A stretch of 43,855 nucleotides of DNA from an uncultured Bacteroidales bacterium (GCA_944326255.1 CALVDG010000019.1:1-43855), one strand, 5' to 3'; positions 1-8,078 are shown, numbered from the stretch's first letter. Notes: a model not told the origin generated them from the sequence alone. Made by a program: numbers and translations.

Positions 1-2
1 AC

Positions 3-68
3 AGGGCCGATACGCACGAAGCCATGATGCATATCGCTGCCATAAAATTATTTTTGAATAAAATTTAA
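3..68 (+). CDS. 3' end of a possible transposase (partial)
   Basis: An open frame enters from the left window edge and ends at TAA 66-68, giving a 21-residue tail, RADTHEAMMHIAAI followed by KLFLNKI. Many IS5-like and related DDE transposases end with a DT.EA...A.I...L pattern like this. A rho-independent terminator follows at 126-162, which supports a real gene end here. The assignment rests on a very short tail and is tentative. The gene body lies outside the window. Confidence 0.35.
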   Translation, partial: RADTHEAMMHIAAIKLFLNKI

Positions 69-125
69 ACAGATTCTGAATAGCTGATACGGAAAACCTA
101 AACATTTTTTCATACTGTTTTCAAC

Positions 126-162
126 AAGCTGCGTCAGGACTCGGGCTTTGACGCGGCTTTTT
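126..162 (+). terminator. rho-independent terminator
   Basis: A GCTGCGTCA arm (128-136) pairs with TGACGCGGC (149-157) with one G-U pair and a 12-nt loop. TTTTT follows at once (158-162), and AA upstream can extend the stem. It would end the gene entering from the left. Confidence 0.7.
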
Positions 163-165
163 AAG

Positions 166-193
166 TTGTTGCCCGGATTTTTTTGTATTTTTG
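166..193 (+). promoter_or_regulatory. Bacteroidetes-type promoter for the ATPase/nuclease gene
   Basis: The -7 box TATTTTTG at 186-193 matches TAnnTTTG and lies 21 nt before the ATG at 215. TTG at 166-168 is a possible -33 element, but the 17-bp spacing is a little short. Confidence 0.5.
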
Positions 194-214
194 TGGACAT
201 AAAAGAATTGCGTT

Positions 215-1762
215 ATGAAATATCCTATCAGTGTTCAGAATTTTGAAAAGTTACGTCAAGAGAACTATCTGTATATCGACAAGACCGACCGGATATTCAA
301 TATTGTCAATACAGGCGGTTATTATTTTCTCAGCCGTCCGCGGAGATTCGGCAAGAGTCTGCTGATCTCTACGATGCAGGCGTACTTCCAGGGACGGAAG
401 GAACTTTTCGAGGGACTGAGCATCTATTCGATGGAGAAGGACTGGACTGAATACCCCGTACTCAGGATTGACCTGAGCGGCACAACATATACCTCACAGG
501 CGGCTCTGGACGAGAAGCTTTCGTCTATTCTGTGTAAATGGGAAGGACAATACGGGATAGACAACAAGTACGTTTCTCCCGGCATAAGACTGGAGGCCGT
601 CATAAGTGCCGCGCATGAAAGTTCCGGGCAGAAAGTCGTGGTGCTGGTGGACGAGTATGACAAGCCGATAATGGACGCACTGGGGAAAGAGGATCTGATG
701 GATTATTTCCGCAATACTCTCCAAGGCTTCTACAGCGTGCTGAAGAGTCAGGATGACAAGCTGCGTTTCGGCTTTCTGACAGGCGTTACCAAGATGGGGA
801 AACTGAGTGTGTTCAGCGGCCTGAACAATCTTAAGGACATATCCATGCTTCCGGCATACTCCGACATCTGCGGTATCTCTGAAAAGGAACTGGTTTCGGA
901 ACTGTCGGAGGGAGTAAAAGAGATGGCGGAGGCTAACGGCATCTCGGTGGAGGAATGTCTGGCAAGACTGCGGGATATGTACGACGGATATCACTTCTGT
1001 GCTGATGCGGCCGGAGTGTACAATCCGTTCAGTCTTCTGAATGCCTTGCAGGATAAGCAGTTCAACGACTATTGGTTTGAGACCGGGACTCCGTCGTTCC
1101 TGGTCAATCTGATAAAAAACACCACATATGACATCTCGTCACTTCAGGGCGAGGAAGTGGATTCGTCACTGCTGATCAGCGTCAATACGGCGTTTGCGAA
1201 TCCTATTCCGCTATTGTACCAGAGTGGTTATCTGACCATTACCGGGTACGACAGGGAAGTCGGTCTTTACCGCCTTGACTTTCCCAACCGGGAGGTCAAG
1301 AACGGTTTTCTGTCGTTTGTCCTGCAGTACAGCACTTCCTCGACAGTCTCCGGCAAGACATTGATTGCCAAGATTCATCGTGCGCTGCGCGACGGTCGTC
1401 CCGAGGACATGATGAAGGAACTGGACGCATTTTTTGCCCGCAAGAACTATCAGATACAGGCCGATGAGGAGAAGGATTTCCAATATGCTGTATCCACGAT
1501 TTTCGAACTGCTCGGTGAGGACGTGCAGAACGAGCGTCAGACCAGCAACGGGCGTATCGATGTTCTTATGCAGACAGACAAGTACATCTACATCATGGAG
1601 TTAAAAGTAGACTCGGATGCAGATGCCGCATTGAAGCAGATTGAGGAGAAAGGCTATGCCCGTCCGTTTGCCTCTGACTGCCGCCGTCTGTTCAAGATCG
1701 GTGTCGGCTTCTCCCTTTCCACCCGCCGCCTCTCCTCCTGGAAGATTGACGGCAAAGACTGA
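215..1762 (+). CDS. AAA-ATPase-like protein with PD-(D/E)XK nuclease domain
   Basis: The 515-residue protein fits the Bacteroidetes-expanded AAA-ATPase_like/DUF1703 family. The N-terminal half carries a P-loop-like RPRRFGKSLL (about residues 42-51) and a Walker-B-like VVVLVDEYDKP (about 141-151). The C-terminus has GRIDVLMQ...YIYIMELKVD (about 448-469), the D...ExK core of a PD-(D/E)XK nuclease-like fold (PDDEXK_9). The length is normal and the frame intact. The family is common in gut Bacteroidales in many paralogous copies and its role is not established; a mobile or defence-related function is often suspected. It stands alone, convergent with the GNAT gene. The start ATG follows a good -7 box. 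Confidence 0.85.
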   Translation: MKYPISVQNFEKLRQENYLYIDKTDRIFNIVNTGGYYFLSRPRRFGKSLLISTMQAYFQGRKELFEGLSIYSMEKDWTEYPVLRIDLSGTTYTSQAALDEKLSSILCKWEGQYGIDNKYVSPGIRLEAVISAAHESSGQKVVVLVDEYDKPIMDALGKEDLMDYFRNTLQGFYSVLKSQDDKLRFGFLTGVTKMGKLSVFSGLNNLKDISMLPAYSDICGISEKELVSELSEGVKEMAEANGISVEECLARLRDMYDGYHFCADAAGVYNPFSLLNALQDKQFNDYWFETGTPSFLVNLIKNTTYDISSLQGEEVDSSLLISVNTAFANPIPLLYQSGYLTITGYDREVGLYRLDFPNREVKNGFLSFVLQYSTSSTVSGKTLIAKIHRALRDGRPEDMMKELDAFFARKNYQIQADEEKDFQYAVSTIFELLGEDVQNERQTSNGRIDVLMQTDKYIYIMELKVDSDADAALKQIEEKGYARPFASDCRRLFKIGVGFSLSTRRLSSWKIDGKD

Positions 1763-1781
1763 AAGATGCTGGTACCGTGAC

Positions 1782-2312
1782 TTATATCAATGTTATTAAA
1801 TCAAAGTACATAGGCATAGTCCTGCTGCGGTATTCGTTGAGCAATGGGCGGAATCCATTCTTGATGTAAAACTGAATTGCTTCAGGATACGCGTCTACAG
1901 TCAAGAATCTGGCGGCAGACAACGGATTATTATTGATAATAAGTTGCTTGATGGTTGATAGAAATTCAGAACCTATTCCGCTCCCCTGATAAATAATGGA
2001 AACAGCAAGTCTGCCTATTTTTATTGCCGGATAATTCCTGAAGTGCTTTCTGTGAGGAATATCCTTCTTGATTTTCCTCCATAGGTTTTTATCGGTCTCA
2101 ATGTCCGATATTTTGTCGTTTAGCAGGCTGCAAAAAGCAACTGTGTTGTCCGTATCATTAAGAATCAGAGTGTTGGCTAATAAATTCTGAGTGAATAGTA
2201 ACGATTTGTAGATAAAGAAATCGTTCAAATCCTGGTCACCGCAATCAAAATTTTTTATGTCGTTTTCAGACTCCAGTCTTGAGAACCTGTATATATCCAC
2301 CGCACTTGCCAT
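1782..2312 (-). CDS. GNAT family N-acetyltransferase
   Basis: The 176-residue single-domain GNAT protein has an acetyl-CoA-binding segment KIGRLAVSIIYQGSGIGSEF (about residues 97-116), containing the Q-x-x-G-x-G/A pyrophosphate loop. The C-terminal AIQFYIKNGFRPL is the usual GNAT strand near the acceptor site. The opening EIRFDCGDQDLNDF-type region (here NFDCGDQDLNDFF) resembles GNAT proteins of toxin-antitoxin type (TacT-like), in which the small enzyme acetylates aminoacyl-tRNA. That role is inference. A small protein gene lies 20 bp upstream on the same strand and is probably co-transcribed. The region is AT-richer than its neighbours, suggesting an accessory origin. Confidence 0.75.
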   Translation of the reverse strand: MASAVDIYRFSRLESENDIKNFDCGDQDLNDFFIYKSLLFTQNLLANTLILNDTDNTVAFCSLLNDKISDIETDKNLWRKIKKDIPHRKHFRNYPAIKIGRLAVSIIYQGSGIGSEFLSTIKQLIINNNPLSAARFLTVDAYPEAIQFYIKNGFRPLLNEYRSRTMPMYFDLITLI

Positions 2313-2332
2313 CCTGCCTGAATATTAAGGAA

Positions 2333-2578
2333 TCACATAGGAAAATCAGCTATTTTTTTAAAGTGCTCGTATGCTTTCCGGCATTTTCTTTTCTCAGTCT
2401 CAGAAGATTTGGCATTGGTGATTTCACGCTCAAAGCGTCTGGCATCTTCACCGAACAGAATGGGTGTAGACGGAATGATGGAAATATCCACATAGTGGGG
2501 AACTGTTTCACAGATAACTTTCCTTCTTCCGCAAATCCTTGTCAATAGTAATTTAAATATCTCCAACACTTTTTTCAT
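2333..2578 (-). CDS. small conserved protein upstream of the GNAT gene
   Basis: The 81-residue product is basic at its N-terminus (MKKVLEIFKLLLTRICGRRK). Its middle reads VDISIIPSTPILFGEDARRF and its C-terminal half (FEREITNAKSSETEKRKCRKAYEHFKK, in two helical stretches) looks alpha-helical. It shares the strand with the GNAT gene, stops 20 bp before that gene's start, and has a TAACTTTG box upstream on the minus strand. I do not recognise a named domain and it is not an obvious ribbon-helix-helix antitoxin. By position and size it could be a partner or antitoxin for the acetyltransferase, but this is inference. Confidence 0.6.
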   Translation of the reverse strand: MKKVLEIFKLLLTRICGRRKVICETVPHYVDISIIPSTPILFGEDARRFEREITNAKSSETEKRKCRKAYEHFKKIADFPM

Positions 2579-2602
2579 ACTGCATCATTTTTATTCTGCA
2601 GG

Positions 2603-2610
2603 CAAAGTTA
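2603..2610 (-). promoter_or_regulatory. -7 box for the small protein/GNAT pair
   Basis: CAAAGTTA on the plus strand is TAACTTTG on the minus strand, matching TAnnTTTG, 24 nt before the start at 2578. No well-spaced -33 TTTG is evident. Confidence 0.45.
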
Positions 2611-2685
2611 AGCACTATAATTTAAACAAAAAAACCAATTTTATCAAAAACTGAATGAAGGAAATAAATATTATAAACGGTTTTC

Positions 2686-2693
2686 TATATTTG
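2686..2693 (+). promoter_or_regulatory. -7 box that fixes the lysO-N start
   Basis: TATATTTG is a perfect TAnnTTTG box located inside the longest possible reading frame (ATG 2655). It argues that translation begins at the later ATG 2712, 18 nt downstream. Confidence 0.5.
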
Positions 2694-2711
2694 CTGGCAA
2701 AATTAGAGATA

Positions 2712-3005
2712 ATGTTCGTGGTTTTCGGATTTATGGCGGCGGGGGTGCTGACCGGCTGGCTGCTGCGCCGTCACAGGGCGGGGTGGACCGGCAAGGTCAC
2801 GATGGCACTTATTTGGCTGCTGCTGTTGATTCTGGGTATTGAGGTCGGAAGCGACAGGCGGATAGTGGAGAGCCTGCCGACGCTCGGAGTGGAGGCGGCT
2901 GTGATTGCGGTGGTCTCGCTGCTCGGAAGCTGTCTGGCGGCCCGGCTGCTGTGGACAGTGGTGCGGCGCAGGGAGAACGCTTCGAAAAAGGAGGGCAGGG
3001 GATGA
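2712..3005 (+). CDS. LysO-like transporter, N-terminal part (split gene)
   Basis: A 97-residue membrane protein with three hydrophobic stretches (MFVVFGFMAAGVLTGWLL; MALIWLLLLILGIEVG; the AAVIAVVSLLGS region) and a basic tail. It corresponds to the N-terminal part of the LysO/YbjE (DUF340) lysine exporter; the following gene is the C-terminal part. The stop overlaps the next start in ATGA, so the two are translationally coupled. A start at 2655 would be 19 residues longer, but a -7 promoter box lies within that extension. The two-gene form is seen in other Bacteroidales. Confidence 0.7.
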   Translation: MFVVFGFMAAGVLTGWLLRRHRAGWTGKVTMALIWLLLLILGIEVGSDRRIVESLPTLGVEAAVIAVVSLLGSCLAARLLWTVVRRRENASKKEGRG

Positions 3006-3604
3006 GGGACAGTCTGATAATCCTGACGTTCTTTGCCGTGGGAGTCGTTCTCGGGGTCACAGGCGTGCTGCCGTTCGATATCTCTCAGACCGATATCGCG
3101 ATGTATGCCCTCTATGCTCTTATATTCGTAGTGGGATTCAGCATAGGCAACAACCCTGATATAGTCAGCAGTTTCAGAAAACTCAACCCGTCCCTGGCGC
3201 TGCTGCCTCTGTGTACTGTTCTCGGTACGCTGGCGGCATCGGCCCTGCTGGGACTGATCCTGCCCCAGCGCAGTGTGACCGAGACTATGGCTGTAGGCTC
3301 CGGATTTGCCTATTATTCGCTTTCAAGCGTGATTATCACCGAGTACAAGGGGGCGGAGCTGGGTACGGTCGCGCTCATTGCCAACATCGTCCGTGAGTTC
3401 CTGACGCTCGTGGCCGCACCGCTGCTGGTGCGCTGGTTCGGAACACTGGCCCCCATGGCCGCCGGCGGGGCCACTACCGCCGATGTCACCCTTCCTGTCA
3501 TAACCCGCTACAGCGGAGAGAAGTACTCGGTCCTGTCCATATACCACGGCTTCGTGGTGGACTTTACCGTCCCTTTCCTGGTTACATTCTTCTGCTCACT
3601 GTAA
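3002..3604 (+). CDS. lysO: LysO family lysine exporter, C-terminal part
   Basis: The 200-residue polytopic membrane protein begins MRDSLIILTFFAVGVVLGV, and its ATG overlaps the preceding stop (ATGA). Motifs typical of DUF340/LysO are visible: FVVGFSIGNN (about residues 38-47), VGSGFAYYSLSS (about 98-109) with the conserved acidic IITEYKGAELGT after it, and VREFLTLVAAPLLVRWFG. In Escherichia coli LysO exports lysine and toxic analogues as a single chain of about 300 residues. Here the same length is divided between two genes. A longer frame from 2951 overlaps the upstream gene and is not needed. Confidence 0.8.
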   Translation: MRDSLIILTFFAVGVVLGVTGVLPFDISQTDIAMYALYALIFVVGFSIGNNPDIVSSFRKLNPSLALLPLCTVLGTLAASALLGLILPQRSVTETMAVGSGFAYYSLSSVIITEYKGAELGTVALIANIVREFLTLVAAPLLVRWFGTLAPMAAGGATTADVTLPVITRYSGEKYSVLSIYHGFVVDFTVPFLVTFFCSL

Positions 3605-3644
3605 AAAATCAGAGCCGCTTCTGAATTGGAAATGAAATTTTTAC

Positions 3645-3652
3645 TAACTTTG
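3645..3652 (+). promoter_or_regulatory. -7 box of the pyrE operon
   Basis: TAACTTTG matches the Bacteroidetes -7 consensus, 26 nt before the pyrE ATG. A TTG at 3626-3628 is closer than the ideal -33 spacing. Confidence 0.5.
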
Positions 3653-3678
3653 AACGATTTTTAGAAAGATTATTGGGT

Positions 3679-4320
3679 ATGGAAAAATTGGAATATAAGA
3701 TTGCAAAGGGACTGCTGGATATCGAGGCAGTCAGACTCAGTCCCGAGAAGCCCTTCCTCTGGGCATCCGGACTTCACTCACCCATTTATTGCGACAATCG
3801 CAAGGCATTGTCCTATCCCGAGTTCCGCAAGACTATCTGCGAGTCGATGATCGAGGTCATCAAGACGGACTTCAAGAAAGTGGACGTGATAGCCGGCGTG
3901 GCTACAGGAGCTATTGCTTACGGAGCCATCGTCGCAGAGATGCTGGGCAAGCCGTTTGTGTACATCCGCTCCAAGGCCAAGGACCACGGTATGGGCAACC
4001 AGGTGGAGGGAGTCCTCCATCAGGGCGAGAGCGTGGTGGTCATCGAAGACCTGATCTCTACCGGTCAGAGCAGTCTGGCGGCTGTGGACGCGCTTCTCAA
4101 GTGCGGGGTACATGTCGCAGGCATGATCGCCATCTTCTCCTACAATTTCGACCGTTCGCGCCGCGCTTTCGAGAATGCTGACGTGGAGCTGCATACCCTG
4201 TCCAACTACGATACTCTCATCGATGTGGCCGTTGATACCGGCTATGTGAAGGAAGAGGATGCCAGGATGCTGAAGGAGTGGCGTTACGATCCTGACAAAT
4301 GGAGCAAGGATCATGAGTGA
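3679..4320 (+). CDS. pyrE: orotate phosphoribosyltransferase
   Basis: The 213-residue enzyme converts orotate and PRPP to orotidine 5'-phosphate, the fifth step of UMP synthesis. The PRPP-binding signature VVVIEDLISTGQSS is near residue 118, and the N-terminal SGLHSPIYCDNR and the flexible loop KAKDHGMGNQVEG are typical. ATG 3679 follows the -7 box; a TTG two codons earlier is less likely. Its last codons overlap the start of the next gene by 8 bp (ATGAGTGA), so the two are translationally coupled. Confidence 0.96.
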   Translation: MEKLEYKIAKGLLDIEAVRLSPEKPFLWASGLHSPIYCDNRKALSYPEFRKTICESMIEVIKTDFKKVDVIAGVATGAIAYGAIVAEMLGKPFVYIRSKAKDHGMGNQVEGVLHQGESVVVIEDLISTGQSSLAAVDALLKCGVHVAGMIAIFSYNFDRSRRAFENADVELHTLSNYDTLIDVAVDTGYVKEEDARMLKEWRYDPDKWSKDHE

Positions 4321-4780
4321 GACCAGCGTAAAGGGCCGGGAGGTGCTGCTCAAGCGGCCTCCTATGACCATCTTCAGTCTGTTCTCCGACCTGAGTCTCC
4401 TGGTGCAGAATGTTCCCGAGGAGTACGGCGGCAAGATACAGGCCGACAAGGACAGTGTGCATATTGAGTACAAGGGCATCAAGTTCGGTATTGTCGTAGA
4501 CAGGCGTGAGCCGTTCTCGCTTGTGGTGCTCAAGGATGACGGCCAGTCTTTCCTGCCGTTCACGATATCGTTCTTCATGGATCCTGTAGGTATAGACTCG
4601 ACTCTGTTCCATATAGAGCTTACGGCCGAACTCAACTTCATGATGAAGATGATGATCGGCAACAAGCTGCAGGAGATGGTGGACAGCATTACTGACCAGA
4701 TAGAGAAGGCCATCAACAGCATGGCCGCCGGTCAGAGCGTGGATTTCTCCGACATCAAGCCTCCGGTCAATTTCAGCTGA
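4313..4780 (+). CDS. SRPBCC-like protein downstream of pyrE
   Basis: The 155-residue soluble protein lies between pyrE (8-bp overlap) and the RNA methyltransferase. The N-terminal FSLFSDLSLLVQNVPEEYGGKIQADKDSVHIEYKG-type segment and the closing long helix with amphipathic ELNFMMKMMIGNKLQEMVD fit the START/SRPBCC (polyketide cyclase-like) lipid or small-molecule binding fold found next to pyrE in many Bacteroidales. No catalytic residues can be named. Conserved linkage is its best clue; a binding or chaperone role is speculation. Confidence 0.7.
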   Translation: MSETSVKGREVLLKRPPMTIFSLFSDLSLLVQNVPEEYGGKIQADKDSVHIEYKGIKFGIVVDRREPFSLVVLKDDGQSFLPFTISFFMDPVGIDSTLFHIELTAELNFMMKMMIGNKLQEMVDSITDQIEKAINSMAAGQSVDFSDIKPPVNFS

Positions 4781-4785
4781 CGGCT

Positions 4786-6252
4786 GTGGATTCGATGCCG
4801 ATGCTGCCGGAACAGTTTATAGAACAGCTTACACTCTCCCTCGGTCCCGAAAGGGCGGGGGAGGTGTTTTCTTATATACAGGACTCGCAGCCTTCGGTGG
4901 CCGTCAGGGCCAATCCTTTCAAGGTCTCCGATGCTGAGTCTCTTTCTTTTTTGCCCATTGATGCTGAGCGCAGTACATATTCGCAGTGGGGACGCTTTCT
5001 GACCTCCCGTCCGGAATTTGCCCTGGATCCGCTCTTCCATGCCGGGGCCTACTATGTGCAGGAGGCCTCGTCGATGTATCTGGAGCGGATTCTGCCCCTG
5101 ATGGCAGAAATGCGTCAGGCCCGCCCGGACGGTGCGTTCAAGGTGCTGGACCTGTGTGCGGCTCCCGGCGGCAAGACCACGCATCTGCTCTCGATGCTGC
5201 GGGAGATACCCGGCTCGTTTCTGGTGAGCAATGAGGTCATACGTACACGGGCTGCCGTGCTGTGTGAGAATGTGTCCAAATGGGGGGCTGCCAATGTGGT
5301 GGTGACCAATAACGACCCGGCGGATTTCGCTGCTCTTCCTGGGTATTTCGATGTGATGGTGGTGGACGCGCCTTGTTCCGGTGAGGGGATGTTCCGCAAG
5401 GATCCCGAGGCGGTGGCCCAGTGGTCTGAGGACAATGTGCGGCTGTGCGCGGCCCGTCAGCGCCGAATCCTCTCGGATGTGCTTCCGGCCCTGCGCCCGG
5501 GCGGTCTCCTGGTGTATTCGACCTGCACCTTCAACCACTATGAGGATGAGGACAATGTCGTCTGGCTGGCCTCTGAATACGGCTTTGAGGTGCTGGAGCA
5601 GAGGCATTTCTATCCCGGGGATGACATGGCCGGGGAGGGATTCTTCTTCTCGCTTCTCCGCAAGGGTGGAGGCGGTGATATGCCGGTTTTCGGCAATGCA
5701 TCCAAAGCCCGTGGCGGCAGTGCTGCTTACCGTTCTTTCGGCTCCTTGGACTGGGTACGGGACGGCTTTACTGTATATCGCAAGGGTCCAATGCTCAAGG
5801 CTTTCCCCGACTATGTCGCCGAGGTGATGCAGGCTTTCGAACTCTCATCCGGACTCCGTGTCATGATGTCCGGCTCGGCCGTGGCGGATGTCAAGGACGG
5901 TCGTACCGGTGGTAGGAGCCCGCATGTTTCAGGTACGTTCAAGGCTCAATCCTTCCGGTCCGGGGCGGCGAAAGGCTCTGCTTCGGAGTCTGTGATATTG
6001 CCGCAGTATTCTCTGATTCAGAGCGAGGTTTACCGGCGAGGCAGTCTACCCGAAATCGAAGTCCCGTTGGAAACCGCCCTGGCCTGTCTGCGCCGCGACC
6101 CCGTCGTCCTGCGCGATGCCCCCGTCGGCTATGTGGTGCTCACCTATTCTCCCGGCATTTCAACGCCCGCCGTCCCTTTCGGCCTGGTCAAGAACCTCGG
6201 TCCTCGCTGCAACAACCTTCTTCCTCCCTCCATTGCCCTTCGCAAACGCTGA
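4786..6252 (+). CDS. RsmB/RsmF-type RNA cytosine-C5 methyltransferase
   Basis: The 488-residue protein has the NOL1/NOP2/Sun methyltransferase core. AGAYYVQEASSMYLE precedes the SAM motif VLDLCAAPGGKTTHLL (about residues 118-133). Motif IV is VVDAPCSGEGMFRKD (about 192-206) and motif VI is YSTCTFNHYEDEDNV; their two cysteines are the catalytic pair. The long C-terminal part matches the PUA-like region of RsmF rather than RsmB, so a 16S rRNA m5C role is likely but the target is inferred. The start could be GTG 4786 or ATG 4795/4801. It is the third gene of the pyrE operon, 5 bp after the preceding stop. Confidence 0.87.
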   Translation: MDSMPMLPEQFIEQLTLSLGPERAGEVFSYIQDSQPSVAVRANPFKVSDAESLSFLPIDAERSTYSQWGRFLTSRPEFALDPLFHAGAYYVQEASSMYLERILPLMAEMRQARPDGAFKVLDLCAAPGGKTTHLLSMLREIPGSFLVSNEVIRTRAAVLCENVSKWGAANVVVTNNDPADFAALPGYFDVMVVDAPCSGEGMFRKDPEAVAQWSEDNVRLCAARQRRILSDVLPALRPGGLLVYSTCTFNHYEDEDNVVWLASEYGFEVLEQRHFYPGDDMAGEGFFFSLLRKGGGGDMPVFGNASKARGGSAAYRSFGSLDWVRDGFTVYRKGPMLKAFPDYVAEVMQAFELSSGLRVMMSGSAVADVKDGRTGGRSPHVSGTFKAQSFRSGAAKGSASESVILPQYSLIQSEVYRRGSLPEIEVPLETALACLRRDPVVLRDAPVGYVVLTYSPGISTPAVPFGLVKNLGPRCNNLLPPSIALRKR

Positions 6253-6274
6253 GAGTATATTAGCACTTCCGGAA

Positions 6275-6460
6275 TTATCTGGACAGAATGTCGGCGAAGG
6301 TGCGGGGCAGGATTACATTGGCCATGCCGGCGGCGTCCTTGAACAGCGGGGCCGCCCCGCCTCCGTGCATTCCGCTCAGATTGCTGCCGAGCACAAATAC
6401 CTCGCCCGGCCCCAGCTCCCGGATATTCTCCGGCGTATATCTCTTTTCTGTCATAGTCAT
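6275..6460 (-). pseudogene. internally deleted copy of the macro-like gene at 8180-8578
   Basis: This 61-residue frame equals the gene at 8180-8578 with 71 codons removed. The N-terminal MTMTEKRYTPENIRELGPGE through GSNLSGMHGGGAA joins directly to APLFKDAAGMANVILPRTFA. In the full copy the lost 213 bp lie between two GGGC tetranucleotides (8254-8257 and 8467-8470), and one GGGC remains here (about 6350-6353). The flanks match too: about 15 bp beyond the stop, and about 45 bp upstream including the promoter region. The missing part holds the conserved GAVWGQGTGLQG and IPT core, so the product is probably non-functional although the frame is open. Confidence 0.8.
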
Positions 6461-6534
6461 GTGCTTTATTCCCTGTAAAGATACAAAACACTTTCATAAA
6501 ACATATTTTTTAACAAGTTGCCTTTATTCTAATT

Positions 6535-6633
6535 CTTGGAAAAACGGACAAAATAGCCTATTTTTGCCTTGGAAAAACGGCAAAAAACTATGCTTTTTAT
6601 CTTGGAAAAACGGAGGTGATATGCTTAAAAGAA
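6535..6633 (+). repeat. three direct repeats with exact 33-bp period before the DUF4143 ATPase gene
   Basis: TTGGAAAAACGG occurs at 6536-6547, 6569-6580 and 6602-6613, each preceded by C and spaced exactly 33 bp. The rest of each unit is A/T-rich and only loosely conserved. Unit 1 contains AAAATAG-C-CTATTTT, a small hairpin. The third copy runs into GGAGGTGAT, a ribosome-binding site 5 nt before the ATG at 6621. Thirty-three bp is close to three helical turns and also 11 codons. The units are open in the frame of the downstream gene (WKNG repeated every 11 residues). Confidence 0.85.
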
Positions 6634-7967
6634 AGATTGACAGTTATATAAAGCATTTTTATGCAGATACAAATAAAGCGCTTCTGTTGACCGGAGCCAG
6701 ACAGACAGGCAAAACCTTCTCGATACGTGAGTTCGGAAAGACATTTAAGAGCTTTATAGAAATCAATTTTATTGAAAATCCGGAGGCAATCGAGGCTTTT
6801 AAAGGCACTGTAGGTACATCTGATCTGTTGTTGCGTCTGTCGGCGATGACTACTGAACCTTTGATCAAAGGTGATACGCTCGTGTTTTTCGATGAGGTGC
6901 AGGAGTGCCCTGAGATTGTCACTGCCGTTAAATTCTTGGTGGAAGAAGGCTCGTACCGTTATATACTCAGTGGCTCTATGTTGGGAGTGGAGCTTAAGGA
7001 TTTGCGTTCTGAACCTGTAGGGTATATGGGAGTGAAGGATATGTATCCTCTCGATTTTGAAGAATTTATATCGGCGGTAGGTGTTAATGATGAAGTTATC
7101 GCATCATTGCGCCGTTCTTGGGACGAAAGGCTTCCTGTGGATGATTTCGTGCATACAAAGATAATGGAGCTGTTCCGCTTATATCTTGTTGTCGGCGGCA
7201 TGCCGTCAGCTGTGCAGAAATATATAGATACCAATAATCTGCAGGAAGTTCTAGCTGAACAGCAGGATATCATTCGTCTGTACAAAAGGGATATCGCAAG
7301 GTACGATCCTGATAATAAACTTTATATAGAGGAAATCTTTGACCTTATCCCGTCCGAGCTCAATGCTAAGAACAAACGTTTTATACTGAAGAGTCTGAAC
7401 GCAAATGCCAAATATGAGCGGTATGAAAACAGTTTCATTTGGCTCAAAAATGCCGGTGTTGCACTGCCTGTATATAATGTGGAAGAACCTAAAGTGCCGT
7501 TGCGCCTTTCCCGCTCACGTAATCTTTTCAAACTTTTCCAAAGTGATGTCGGTCTTCTGGCAGCGCAGTATGCGGATGGTATTCAGTTGCGCATTATCAC
7601 AGGAGACAGGAACATTAACTTCGGGTCAGTTTATGAGAATGCTGTAGCTCAAGAACTTGTGGCGCATGGTCTTATCCCGTACTATTACAATAACAAAAAA
7701 CGAGGGGAGTTGGATTTTGTCATAGAACTTGACGGCAGAGTCCTTCCGATAGAAGTGAAGTCAGGAAAGTATTACGAAACGCATCGTGCTCTTGCGAACA
7801 TAATGGAGTGCGGGGCATATCACCTTACAGACGCAGTCGTGTTCAACAATGATAATCTGAAAGTTGACGGAAAAATACTCTATGCTCCAGTATATATGAT
7901 TATGTTTGTGCAGAAGAAAGACATAGCCCCGGACTTTTACAAGATAGATTTGTCCGGTCTGAATTGA
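6621..7967 (+). CDS. AAA+ ATPase with DUF4143 domain
   Basis: The 448-residue protein has a Walker A LLLTGARQTGKTFSIREFG (about residues 20-38), Walker B VFFDEVQECPE (about 90-100) and sensor YILSGSMLGVEL. Its C-terminal DUF4143 region ends with GELDFVIELDGRVLPIEVKSG, a PD-(D/E)XK-like D...ExK pattern. The family is abundant in gut Bacteroidales and its function is unproven. The start ATG is chosen because GGAGGTG lies 5 nt upstream. An open extension back to 6288 runs antisense through the deleted macro-like copy and is not credible as coding. The gene is AT-richer than its surroundings and is bracketed by two direct copies of another gene. Confidence 0.85.
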   Translation: MLKRKIDSYIKHFYADTNKALLLTGARQTGKTFSIREFGKTFKSFIEINFIENPEAIEAFKGTVGTSDLLLRLSAMTTEPLIKGDTLVFFDEVQECPEIVTAVKFLVEEGSYRYILSGSMLGVELKDLRSEPVGYMGVKDMYPLDFEEFISAVGVNDEVIASLRRSWDERLPVDDFVHTKIMELFRLYLVVGGMPSAVQKYIDTNNLQEVLAEQQDIIRLYKRDIARYDPDNKLYIEEIFDLIPSELNAKNKRFILKSLNANAKYERYENSFIWLKNAGVALPVYNVEEPKVPLRLSRSRNLFKLFQSDVGLLAAQYADGIQLRIITGDRNINFGSVYENAVAQELVAHGLIPYYYNNKKRGELDFVIELDGRVLPIEVKSGKYYETHRALANIMECGAYHLTDAVVFNNDNLKVDGKILYAPVYMIMFVQKKDIAPDFYKIDLSGLN

Positions 7968-8078
7968 TCATTTCATCTGTACGAAGCCATATTAGACATT
8001 ATCCCAGTATAATTTGTGAAGTGCCGGTGCGCTTTTCTTCGTAACCAGCTGATTTTCAGTCATGCACCTTTTCTAAGC

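Noticed and set aside
6288..6620. 111-codon N-terminal extension of the DUF4143 ATPase
   Set aside because: It runs antisense through the deleted macro-like copy and has no protein character; a ribosome-binding site sits just before ATG 6621.
6535..6633. 33-bp repeats as a CRISPR array
   Set aside because: Only 12-13 bp is conserved, the spacing is fixed with A/T-rich similar spacers, and no cas genes are present.
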